In this document: positions 1 through 6,055 of the stretch, in pieces
Position numbering within the stretch: the first letter of the stretch is position 1
Layout of the letters: the number at the start of each line of letters is the position of its first letter
DNA from: UMGS1696 sp964621755
Lineage (GTDB): Bacteria > Bacillota > Clostridia > Oscillospirales > CAG-272
Assembly (NCBI GenBank): GCA_964621755.1
Contig: CAZUPI010000072.1
Location: forward strand, 1 to 7,145
DNA: 7,145 nucleotides
Reading direction: 5' to 3'
Made by a program: the position numbers and the translations under genes
Notes under the pieces: model-generated
Databases searched by the model: none
Told to the model about the DNA's origin: nothing
What the model saw: the letters and a program-made list of their open reading frames with translations, nothing else

Positions 1-1296
1 TTCTATTGTAAACATAGGTGTAGTAACAAACAGGCTACTATCGTCCCTTTTTACGATGTATCCGTTCTTAATTGCATTTGCAAGAGAATCAATATCTTCA
101 GTTATACCATCAATCAAAATATCCTCGCAAACATTAATGTAATTATCATACATCATCGGGCGATACGCAATGCCGCTGATCGAATTGAACGATTTGTGAG
201 AACAACCGCCGCGGCTTCCCAAATTAGCACTATGCTGTACACCGATACTGATCCTTTTGTGCTTGCCTGTTTCCATGTTGCCAATGTATGACCACTCGTT
301 TCCGTCAAATCTCTTTTTGAACCGAGGATACGGCAGCGAGCAGTATTTTGTACTTGCATATGAAAAAGCAAGCACACCAAATAAATAAAACAAATCAGTT
401 TCGTTCTTTTCTGCTTTGTAAAAATCGAGCTTCATAGCCTGCGTGGTGATTTCTTTCAAAGCAGTGAGCAGGTCATCCATAATTGGCAGTAAGTTTTTTT
501 CGGCATTTTCTTCACAGTAAATACCGTACTTGTCCGACCAAATTATAAAATCCGTTTGATATTTTCCTTTGGTTGCCTCAGCCATCGCTTCGTATTTCAA
601 AAGGTGGTTAATTCTGTCTTCAACGTAGTATGCCGGCACTCCGCAGAGCTTTGCAAGTTCTTCCACAGTGCAAGGCTTTTCGTATGAATAATACAGGATA
701 TTTTGCGACAGTGCATCGTCGATATAGACGGAGGGGAAAGGCTTTCTTTTTCCGTCATAATCTCCGTTTCCGTAGATGCCTATGTCCATACGAACAGGGC
801 GCAATGCAGTTTCATTCATATCGTCAAACTCCTTTTTTAATTTTTTTCGGCCTTCCGAAAGCCTCCAAGTAACCGTTCCTTCCGGGATGTTAAGCTTATC
901 GGAAATCTCCTTTGTTGAAAGACCGTCATAGTAGTAAAGAATGATGATATCGCGATAAATTTCAGATAGCATTGCTATTTTTGTGCGAAGAAAGTCATAT
1001 ATTTCTTCGTTTTCATTTTCGTCAAATTCTTCATATGGTATATTCTCGAGAACATCGTATGAATACACAGCGCGGTTCTTGCCCATTGAACGACTGAAAG
1101 ATTTAGCCACATTATTCGCAACGCCCCATAACCAAGGCTCAAATTTGCTGTCATCTCTCAGCTTGTGCAACTCGCGAATTACCGTAAGCAATATTTCCTG
1201 TGACAGCTCGTCAGCCTCATCACGGGAATATGTGTGATTAACAGCATATCCATATACCTTTTCAATGTAATCTTCAATAATCTCCGGCTTCATCAT
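1..1296 (-). CDS. ECF-type sigma-70 family RNA polymerase sigma factor with long C-terminal extension (3' end outside window)
   Basis: One uninterrupted minus-strand frame runs from ATG at 1296 to the left edge (432 codons, no stop), so the C-terminus is missing. An AAAGGCAGG Shine-Dalgarno lies just upstream; a second ATG follows at once (MMKPEIIEDY). Residues about 5-75 look like sigma region 2 (RDEADELSQEILL, then WLWGVANNVAKSF, near the usual 'W.. IA.N' of ECF factors). Residues about 107-157 are a clear region 4 (YRDIIILYYYDGLSTKEIS, then IPEGTVTWRLSEGRKKLKK), expected to read the -35 element. The usual ECF factor stops near residue 170-190, but this one continues for at least 270 residues. 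Residues about 205-236 (TVEELAKLCGVPAYYVEDRI) look like another winged-HTH helix pair; the rest is soluble and unassigned. Family knowledge: it directs core polymerase to specific promoters. Inference: the extension may sense a signal in place of an anti-sigma factor; none is visible nearby. Regulon unknown. Confidence 0.9.
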   Translation of the reverse strand, partial: MMKPEIIEDYIEKVYGYAVNHTYSRDEADELSQEILLTVIRELHKLRDDSKFEPWLWGVANNVAKSFSRSMGKNRAVYSYDVLENIPYEEFDENENEEIYDFLRTKIAMLSEIYRDIIILYYYDGLSTKEISDKLNIPEGTVTWRLSEGRKKLKKEFDDMNETALRPVRMDIGIYGNGDYDGKRKPFPSVYIDDALSQNILYYSYEKPCTVEELAKLCGVPAYYVEDRINHLLKYEAMAEATKGKYQTDFIIWSDKYGIYCEENAEKNLLPIMDDLLTALKEITTQAMKLDFYKAEKNETDLFYLFGVLAFSYASTKYCSLPYPRFKKRFDGNEWSYIGNMETGKHKRISIGVQHSANLGSRGGCSHKSFNSISGIAYRPMMYDNYINVCEDILIDGITEDIDSLANAIKNGYIVKRDDSSLFVTTPMFTIE

Positions 1297-1312
1297 TCTT
1301 ACCTGCCTTTCG

Positions 1313-1341
1313 CCTATATAGTGTCACAAAAAAGAGTTTCA
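1313..1341 (-). promoter_or_regulatory. Candidate ECF-type promoter of the sigma factor gene
   Basis: On the minus strand, TGAAAC (1341-1336) is followed after 15 nt by TATATAG (1319-1313), 17-23 nt upstream of the sigma factor ATG. TGAAAC is identical to the -35 element used by Bacillus ECF factors such as SigW; the spacer carries a T-run, also common there. The -10 lacks the Bacillus CGTA/CGTC core, so the match is only half. Inference: autoregulation by the encoded sigma factor. No good SigA promoter was seen in this gap. Confidence 0.4.
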
Positions 1342-1370
1342 TTGGGCAGTTTACAGAAAAATATTACAAA

Positions 1371-1502
1371 TTAATTCATGTTGATGGAGGTTCTGGGGAT
1401 CACGTGCTCCTTATCCATCAGGAGATGGGTGGTACAGTAAGTTTCATACTCCTTACAAAAATCGTCGATGTCACAAAAGATTGCGATGAGTTGTTCTGCC
1501 AT
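1371..1502 (-). pseudogene. N-terminal stub of an IS982-like transposase
   Basis: A 43-codon frame starts at ATG 1502, about 7 nt after a strong Shine-Dalgarno (GGAAGGAGC), and ends at TAA 1371. Its product begins MAEQLIAIFCDIDDFCKEYE and ends near HVIPRTSINMN. The IFCDIDDFCK block followed by a basic/Pro-Ser stretch is what I recall as the start of IS982-type DDE transposases, where 'LSEIMTI' and the catalytic domain should follow. Nothing of those appears before the sigma factor promoter, so about 85-90% of the gene is missing. I saw no terminal inverted repeats or target duplication. The rest of the 1297-1657 gap (AT-rich, 1503-1657) holds no gene I can support. Assignment rests on a short motif recalled from memory; a real 43-aa peptide is possible but less likely. 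Confidence 0.6.
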
Positions 1503-1657
1503 GGAAAAGCTCCTTCCTTCTGTTCAATGGTTTTGTAGTTATTATATTTTATCAGATTTTTTCGAGTTTTCCCTTCTTTTTTGTTCTTTTTATTTCATCG
1601 AACTCACGTTAGTTTATGTTAATTTATGGTCTCAAGTTTGCCTCTACAGTTCTGCGA

Positions 1658-2863
1658 CTATTCCTTTTTCTTTAGTCTGCTCATGATGACAAGAGCTGCA
1701 ATCATGAGAATCGGGAATATTGCGGACACACACAAACCGGCTCGAATCGCCATGCTTTCTGCATCTGCATTAACGGAGAGGTACAAGTCCGAAATTCTTC
1801 CGCATACCCACGGTCCGAGAGAACAGCCGACATCGCCACCCAAGGCAAGCAGAATCATCATGACCGGTCCCGCCTTATAGTTATATTTTTTTGAGGTATA
1901 GGACAGTGTTCCCGGCCACATCAGACTGACACCGAGTCCGCATATTGCACAGCCGAAAAGGGCGACAATCGGAATCGGACAAAATACAGAGAGCGCATAA
2001 CAGCCGATTGTCAGCGCTGCACAGACGATGAGCGCCTTTGAAATGTCGATTTTTTCACCGCAGATGCCATAGAAGGTTCTGCCGATTCCCATAAATACCG
2101 CAAACAAGCACGGTCCGAGAATGTCACCAAGCGCTTTTGATACACCTAAGCCCTTCTCCGCAAACAGGGATGCCCATTGCGACATGGCGAGCTCTGACGC
2201 GCCCGCACATATCATGATAGTCAGCGCAACTAAAAAGACAGGGGACTTGAAAAAGGAAAGCACAGAATGACCGCTCTCTTCTTCGCTAATCGGAATCAGC
2301 GGGACTTTGAGAAAAGCGAAAAAGTTGAAAAATGGGACAATTGCCCACAGAAGAGGAATAATTTTCCAATTTTCTCGTCCAATAGCAAGAAGAAACAGCG
2401 TGGTCAGCAGCACTACGAGCATCTGTCCCCATGAATAGAACGAGTGAAGCAAGCTCATGCTTGACGCCTTTGCGTCTCCGGGGAGTGAATCGACAATCGG
2501 GCTGATGACAACCTCAATGAGTCCGCCGCCGAGTGAGTAAAAAAACGCGGCAATCACGATAGCGACAGGCGGTCCGATGAGATCGGGGAGAATCCCGAGC
2601 AGCACCAGACCGACAAAGGAGGAAACGTGCGCGAGAACAGCCGACATGCGGTATCCGATTTTAAGTATCAGCTTTACCATGAGCGCGTCAATAAAAATTT
2701 GTACGGCGAAGGTAATAAATATGATATTGGCAAGGAATGCGTAGGACACGCCGTAATCCTCGCGGAATATTACAAAAAACAGCGGTGCAAGGTTCACTAC
2801 GATTGCCTGTGTAATATAGCCGATATAACAGGCTCGCAGCGTGCTTTTATAGTTAGTTTGCAT
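1658..2863 (-). CDS. MFS transporter, FucP/YbjJ-like
   Basis: 401-residue integral membrane protein of the usual MFS length, with about 12 hydrophobic segments in two halves separated by a charged central loop near residues 190-205 (PISEEESGHS). Family-like features are a Gly-rich segment with acidic residue at 111-127 (LGGGLIEVVISPIVDSL), SLLHSFYSWGQ at 137-147, and in the second half ASELAMSQWASLFAEKGLG at 222-240 with MGIGRTFYG at 258-266. These match the layout of fucose-permease/YbjJ-type carriers ('E...W...y....lG', 'G.GR...G'). Family knowledge: proton-coupled uptake or efflux of small, often sugar-like solutes across the cytoplasmic membrane. The substrate cannot be read from sequence, and no catabolic gene on the same strand suggests one. 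Start: ATG 2863, with AAAGGA 10 nt upstream. The TTGAAA/TATAAT promoter at 3049-3021 probably drives it through a leader of about 150 nt. The C-terminus ends in a basic tail (RLKKKE). No terminator hairpin was seen after the stop. Confidence 0.85.
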   Translation of the reverse strand: MQTNYKSTLRACYIGYITQAIVVNLAPLFFVIFREDYGVSYAFLANIIFITFAVQIFIDALMVKLILKIGYRMSAVLAHVSSFVGLVLLGILPDLIGPPVAIVIAAFFYSLGGGLIEVVISPIVDSLPGDAKASSMSLLHSFYSWGQMLVVLLTTLFLLAIGRENWKIIPLLWAIVPFFNFFAFLKVPLIPISEEESGHSVLSFFKSPVFLVALTIMICAGASELAMSQWASLFAEKGLGVSKALGDILGPCLFAVFMGIGRTFYGICGEKIDISKALIVCAALTIGCYALSVFCPIPIVALFGCAICGLGVSLMWPGTLSYTSKKYNYKAGPVMMILLALGGDVGCSLGPWVCGRISDLYLSVNADAESMAIRAGLCVSAIFPILMIAALVIMSRLKKKE

Positions 2864-3095
2864 TCAGTAAGAGTCCTTTCATAAGGCAGGCAGAACCGAG
2901 AGGTCCCCTGTTCCGCACCGTCATATTTACATAGACGCCGAAGTTTATTACAGTATATTCCTTTTTCAGTCCTTTAGTGAGGTGATACGCAAAATCCGGC
3001 GCTTTGTCGCAAGCGATCGTATTATAGCAGATAATCAGCAGGATTTCAACACCTCGGTTGACGTTCCCAAAAGAATTTTGATTCGATTTTGTATT
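2853..3095 (-). pseudogene. Coding-like open frame without a start codon, overlapping the transporter start; probable gene remnant, family unknown
   Basis: After an in-frame TGA (3098-3096) the minus strand stays open for 80 codons to TAA (2855-2853), overlapping the transporter ATG by 11 nt in another frame, as adjacent operon genes often do. The product is protein-like: a hydrophobic strand (GVEILLIICYNTIACDKAPD), an amphipathic stretch (FAYHLTKGLKKEY), then TVINFGVYVNMTVRNRGPLG. There is no ATG, GTG or TTG in the first 57 codons; the first in-frame ATG is near the C-terminus, so it cannot be an intact gene as it stands. The FG-x10-GP spacing and preceding Lys-rich helix faintly recall the C-terminus of D-aminoacyl-tRNA deacylase (Dtd), but I would not assign it on that. 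It may be the shifted 3' part of a gene whose 5' part is the small ORF at 3118-3035, or it may be chance openness of leader DNA. Confidence 0.3.
3021..3049 (-). promoter_or_regulatory. SigA-type promoter for the MFS transporter
   Basis: On the minus strand, TTGAAA (3049-3044) and TATAAT (3026-3021) are separated by exactly 17 nt, and TGC before the -10 gives a TGn extended -10. This is the best promoter match in the window. The expected start near 3014 gives a leader of about 150 nt before the transporter. A short inverted repeat, CGCTT/AAGCG with a 6-nt loop (3000-3015), sits at the predicted transcription start and could be an operator or a 5' hairpin. No named riboswitch was recognised in the leader. 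Confidence 0.6.
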
Positions 3096-3118
3096 TCATT
3101 CTCACAAGATTTTCTCAT
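3035..3118 (-). CDS. 27-codon small ORF with strong ribosome binding site, unknown function
   Basis: ATG at 3118 is preceded by AGAGGTGAACC, one of the best Shine-Dalgarno sites in the window with good spacing. The frame encodes 27 residues beginning MRKSCENEIQNRIKILLG and ends at TGA 3037-3035. There is no membrane segment and no family I recognise. The transporter promoter's -35 lies inside its last codons, and the unassigned open frame begins within it in a different frame. It could be a small protein, a leader peptide, or the surviving 5' end of a frameshifted gene continued by that frame. The divergent coaE promoter lies 54 bp beyond. No convincing promoter of its own was found. Coding status rests mainly on the ribosome binding site. 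Confidence 0.3.
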   Translation of the reverse strand: MRKSCENEIQNRIKILLGTSTEVLKSC

Positions 3119-3171
3119 GGTTCACCTCTAAAAACTATATGCTGCTGCCATGAATAACTTCAAATTCCGTC

Positions 3172-3200
3172 TTGCAAAGCGGAATATAATGTGGTAAAAT
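3172..3200 (+). promoter_or_regulatory. SigA-type promoter for coaE
   Basis: TTGCAA (3172-3177) and TAAAAT (3195-3200) are separated by 17 nt, with TGG before the -10 (TGn extension). The start would fall near 3207, giving a leader of about 33 nt with Shine-Dalgarno AAAGGTG at 3226-3232. No other comparable promoter was found between coaE and prfA, so this one may serve several downstream genes. Confidence 0.6.
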
Positions 3201-3239
3201 AATATAGATACAGCAATTTTTAATAAAAGGTGCGGAATC

Positions 3240-3887
3240 ATGAAAAAAAGCGGCGTTATGCTTGTAGGTCTGTGCGGGCGAAGCGGCTCAGGTAAAGGAT
3301 ATATTGCGAAAATGTTTGCGGAATACGGCGTGCCTTCCATCGATACGGATGCGGTATACCGTGAGATGACCGCTGCGGCTGACAAAACAGCGCTGTCCCC
3401 GTGCATGACCGAGCTTGTCACTCGTTTCGGCGGGCAGATTCTCTCCCCCGACAATTCGTTGAATCGGGTCGTGATGCGGGAGCTCGTCTTCAACGGTGAC
3501 AGCAGTGCGCTTGCAGACCTCAACCGGATTACGCACAAGCATATTCTCGCGGAAACCATGGTTGCTGCGAACAAGCTGTTTGCCAATGGGTATCAAATCG
3601 TCCTTGTGGATGCGCCGCTTCTGTTTGAGAGTGGATTTGACAAAATGTGCGAACGGGTAGTATGCGTTACCGCACCGGAAGAAGTCATTATACGCCGTAT
3701 TATCCAGCGAGACGGAATTACTGAATCGGGGGCCAAGCGGAGGCTTGCCGCGCAAAAACCTGTATCGGAGCTGGAAGATAAGGCGGACTTCGTTATCTCA
3801 AACGATGACGAACGTCCGGTTTTGTATGAGCGCGTGAAACGGTGTATCGCAGAGTTGACAAAAATCCGCAGTGAATTTTACGAATAA
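3240..3887 (+). CDS. coaE: Dephospho-CoA kinase
   Basis: 215 residues, the usual CoaE length (about 200-210). CoaE phosphorylates the ribose 3'-OH of dephospho-CoA with ATP, the last step of coenzyme A synthesis, in the cytosol. Visible motifs are the P-loop GRSGSGKG (13-20), IDTDAVYREM (34-43, substrate-binding Asp), LNRITHKHI (94-102), the strand and lid DAPLLFESG (124-132), RDGITESGAKRRLAAQ (157-172, the Arg-rich lid), and ADFVISND (182-189). All fall in family order. Oddity: the residue after the P-loop Lys is Gly (GKG), where CoaE normally has Ser or Thr that helps bind magnesium. Start: ATG 3240, 7 nt after AAAGGTG; Met7 is possible but less well placed. It is first in the plus-strand cluster, directly behind the promoter at 3172-3200, with the next gene 18 nt downstream. 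Confidence 0.95.
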   Translation: MKKSGVMLVGLCGRSGSGKGYIAKMFAEYGVPSIDTDAVYREMTAAADKTALSPCMTELVTRFGGQILSPDNSLNRVVMRELVFNGDSSALADLNRITHKHILAETMVAANKLFANGYQIVLVDAPLLFESGFDKMCERVVCVTAPEEVIIRRIIQRDGITESGAKRRLAAQKPVSELEDKADFVISNDDERPVLYERVKRCIAELTKIRSEFYE

Positions 3888-3905
3888 TACAGGATGGACG
3901 GTTCA

Positions 3906-4484
3906 ATGAAATTCAAAACCGCCGTTGTCAGAAGTGTGGTCATATTAGCAATTCTGATTCTTTCAGTGATAATCGGATACATATACTCCTGGATTGGTTA
4001 TCATCTCGACTTGCGAAGTCATCCGCTCGAATATAGCGAACTTGTGGAAAAGTACTCCGAAGCATACGGGGTGCCAGAATACATCCTTTACGGCGTGATG
4101 CTGACGCAAAGCGAATTTGCGAGTAATTATGTATCGCCGGACGGCAGGATTGGGCTGATGCAGCTTTCTCCGACCACCTTTGAAGACCTTTTGAAAATCA
4201 CAAAAGAAAACCTTGAGACAGGTATACTTTACGACCCGGAAACCAATATTAAATACGGTGCCTATTGGCTGTCGTATTTGTATACGGAATATGGAAGGTG
4301 GAATACCGTTCTTTCCATATATGTCACTGATGACGAGGATATCGTCAATATCTGGCTCGGCAGTCCGGACTGCATAGATGAAAACGGAAACCTTATCAAA
4401 ATCCCCGACGAGCTGACTGCAGACGCCGTAGCTGCTATAGAAAAAGAAATTGAGATGTACCACGAGTTATACTATACTGAATAG
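3906..4484 (+). CDS. Membrane-anchored lytic transglycosylase-like protein (SLT/GH23 fold), catalytic Glu apparently replaced
   Basis: Chosen start ATG 3906 (192 residues) has AGGATGG 8 nt upstream; ATG 3894 in the same frame would add four residues but has no spaced Shine-Dalgarno. Numbering here is from 3894. Residues 11-34 form one hydrophobic helix after a Lys/Arg N-terminus, a signal anchor placing the rest outside the membrane. Residues about 47-140 match the SLT domain: YSEAYGVPEYILYGVM (54-69), GLMQLSPTTFEDL (87-99), NIKYGAYWLSYLY (118-130). Family members cut the MurNAc-GlcNAc bond of peptidoglycan with a Glu in 'ESxF', 15 residues before GLMQ. Here that position is Gln72 (LTQSEF), and the later 'AYNAG' motif is IYVTD (142-146). 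Glu74 is two residues off. Inference: weakly active or a non-enzymatic peptidoglycan-binding protein. Clostridial genomes often carry an SLT gene beside coaE, which supports the assignment. Confidence 0.85.
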   Translation: MKFKTAVVRSVVILAILILSVIIGYIYSWIGYHLDLRSHPLEYSELVEKYSEAYGVPEYILYGVMLTQSEFASNYVSPDGRIGLMQLSPTTFEDLLKITKENLETGILYDPETNIKYGAYWLSYLYTEYGRWNTVLSIYVTDDEDIVNIWLGSPDCIDENGNLIKIPDELTADAVAAIEKEIEMYHELYYTE

Positions 4485-4501
4485 CAGAAAAAAAGAAGCG
4501 C

Positions 4502-4519
4502 GCTTTCTTGAAAGAAAGC
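4502..4519. repeat. Perfect 8-bp-arm palindrome between the transglycosylase-like gene and apeA
   Basis: GCTTTCTT (4502-4509) and AAGAAAGC (4512-4519) are perfect inverted repeats around GA, 17 nt after the preceding stop. No T-run follows directly. A second, weaker inverted repeat (GTAAAG...TTTTTAC, 4522-4537, with a G-U pair) comes next. Possible roles are a partial terminator, an mRNA-stability hairpin or a repressor site. The aminopeptidase Shine-Dalgarno starts about 50 nt downstream. I saw no good SigA promoter in this gap. Confidence 0.5.
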
Positions 4520-4584
4520 TGTGTAAAGAACTTTTTACTGCTTTGACTATATTTATACAAAAACATAGAAAGGATATTTATATC

Positions 4585-5997
4585 ATGAGTGACAAGACAA
4601 AAGGCCAAATTTTGAAGGATGAACTTTTTTATAAAAAGAAGAGTGCGTTTGAATTAAAAAATGCGGCTGAGCTTGACAAGGCTAAAGAATATGCGGCAGG
4701 GTATGCTGCATGGCTGGATAAGGCTAAGACGGAGCGCGAGGCGGTTACCTCCTCAATAGAGCTGCTTGAAGCTGCCGGATACCGTGAATACAAAATCGGA
4801 GATAACATTACGGCAGGAGATAAGCTTTATCTGAATAACCGCGGCAAGGGATTGTTTGCAATTCATGTTGGTACAGAGGATATCGAAAACGGTGTCAGAA
4901 TTTGTGCCGCTCACATCGACTCCCCCAGACTTGACCTTAAGCAGCACCCGCTTTATGAAAACGATGGTTTCGCATACTTCAAGACCCACTACTACGGCGG
5001 AATCCGCAAGTATCAGTGGGCAACCATCCCGCTTGCACTCCACGGTGTTGTGACAAAAGCTGACGGTACTACTGTTGACGTGCGCATTGGCGATGAAGCG
5101 GGCGACCCCGTATTCTGCATCACAGACCTGCTCCCGCACCTTGCGAAGGACCAGAACAGTCGTCCTCTTGGACAGGCATTTACAGGTGAAGGCCTGAACG
5201 TTGTATTGGCTACCTCCCCTTATTTTGAAGAGGATGGCAAGATTACCCCCGCGGATGAAAAAACAAAGCTGAACATCATGATTATGCTCCACGAAAAGTA
5301 CGGCATCACGGAGCCTGATTTTATGAGTGCTGAACTTTCTATTGTTCCCGCACAGAATACTGTTGATGTTGGGCTTGACAGATGGCTTCTCGGTTCATAC
5401 GGTCACGACGACAGAGTATGTGCATATCCGGCGCTCACCTCCCTGATAGAAAACGCGGACTCCGTTCATACCAATATGGCAGTTCTCGCGGATAAAGAAG
5501 AAACCGGCTCTGACGGTATTTCCGGTATGCAGTGCTGCCTGCTTGTTGATATCATTGACGAGCTCGCAAAAAATCTCGGCGGCAACACAAACGTAGTGCG
5601 TATGAATTCAAAATGTCTGTCCGCGGACGTTACGGCATGCTACGACCCGAACTATCCGGAGGTATCGGAAAAGCGGAACTCTTCCCTTCTCCACTGCGGC
5701 GTGGGACTGTCGAAGTACACCGGTTCAGGCGGCAAGGGCGGCACAAACGACGCATCTGCTGAATATGTCGGCTGGGTTCGCAAGATTTTTGATGAGGCGG
5801 GCGTTATCTGGCAGACCGCGGAACTCGGCAAAGTTGACCAGGGCGGCGGCGGGACTGTTGCAAAGTACATCGCCAACCACAATATTGAGACTGTAGACAT
5901 CGGTGTTCCGGTGCTCTCCATGCACGCCCCGTTCGAATGCATCTCCAAATCCGACCTTTACGAAGCTCATCTCGCGTTCTCGACTTTCTGTAAGTAA
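4585..5997 (+). CDS. apeA: M18 family aminopeptidase (aminopeptidase 1 type)
   Basis: 470 residues from ATG 4585 (MSDKTKGQIL), which has AAAGGA 10 nt upstream. An in-frame ATG at 4450 is rejected because it lies inside the previous gene and would add 45 non-homologous residues. The protein is a cytosolic dinuclear zinc exopeptidase that removes N-terminal amino acids; family members form large dodecameric shells. Metal and catalytic residues are all visible: AHIDSPRLDL (His110), HDDR (Asp275/276), ADKEETGS (Glu305/306), SADVTACYDPNYP (Asp348) and SMHAPFEC (His447). Other family blocks are LYLNNRGKGL (81-90), KTHYYGGIRKYQW (133-145) and DPVFCITDLLPHLA (174-187). The NNRGK block and length favour the aminopeptidase 1 subgroup (ApeA) over ApeB. 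It lies 100 nt after the transglycosylase-like gene, with a palindrome between. Role inferred: peptide turnover and amino-acid salvage. Confidence 0.93.
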   Translation: MSDKTKGQILKDELFYKKKSAFELKNAAELDKAKEYAAGYAAWLDKAKTEREAVTSSIELLEAAGYREYKIGDNITAGDKLYLNNRGKGLFAIHVGTEDIENGVRICAAHIDSPRLDLKQHPLYENDGFAYFKTHYYGGIRKYQWATIPLALHGVVTKADGTTVDVRIGDEAGDPVFCITDLLPHLAKDQNSRPLGQAFTGEGLNVVLATSPYFEEDGKITPADEKTKLNIMIMLHEKYGITEPDFMSAELSIVPAQNTVDVGLDRWLLGSYGHDDRVCAYPALTSLIENADSVHTNMAVLADKEETGSDGISGMQCCLLVDIIDELAKNLGGNTNVVRMNSKCLSADVTACYDPNYPEVSEKRNSSLLHCGVGLSKYTGSGGKGGTNDASAEYVGWVRKIFDEAGVIWQTAELGKVDQGGGGTVAKYIANHNIETVDIGVPVLSMHAPFECISKSDLYEAHLAFSTFCK

Positions 5998-6015
5998 TTT
6001 TTGTGGGCGAATTCT

Positions 6016-6045
6016 CGGGGAAAACTTTTTAAAAGGTTTTCCCCG
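6016..6045. repeat. Large inverted repeat (clostridial intergenic palindrome, possible bidirectional terminator)
   Basis: CGGGGAAAAC (6016-6025) pairs perfectly with GTTTTCCCCG (6036-6045), and pairing continues through a T-G and three T-A pairs, so almost all 30 nt are palindromic. It starts 18 nt after the apeA stop and is followed by AACCCCTTTCAAAAAACTTT. I recall closely similar GGGGAAAAC...GTTTTCCCC(G)AACCCCTTTCAAAAA units as multi-copy intergenic repeats in Ruminococcaceae-type genomes; copy number cannot be checked here. It can fold as a very stable hairpin and may end or attenuate apeA transcription, although no T-run follows directly. Confidence 0.75.
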
Positions 6046-6055
6046 AACCCCTTTC

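Noticed and set aside
630..1237. Plus-strand open frames of 80 and 84 codons
   Set aside because: Antisense to the sigma factor, which has clear region 2 and region 4 motifs in one continuous frame.
1606..1619. Imperfect palindrome AACTCACGTTAGTT downstream of the MFS gene, considered as a terminator
   Set aside because: Short, imperfect, not GC-rich and without a T-run.
1468..1880. Plus-strand open frames of 72 and 84 codons downstream of the MFS gene
   Set aside because: They overlap the transposase stub, AT-rich spacer and the transporter antisense, with no ribosome binding site or family features.
3128..3586. 152-codon minus-strand open frame
   Set aside because: Antisense shadow of coaE and its promoter; composition is not protein-like and coaE motifs on the plus strand are unambiguous.
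3963..4463. 166-codon minus-strand open frame
   Set aside because: Antisense to the transglycosylase-like gene, no family features.
4450..4584. Longer aminopeptidase start at ATG 4450
   Set aside because: Lies inside the preceding gene, adds 45 residues unlike the family, and ATG 4585 has its own AAAGGA site.
4753..5292. 179-codon minus-strand open frame
   Set aside because: Antisense to the M18 aminopeptidase, whose motifs are complete.
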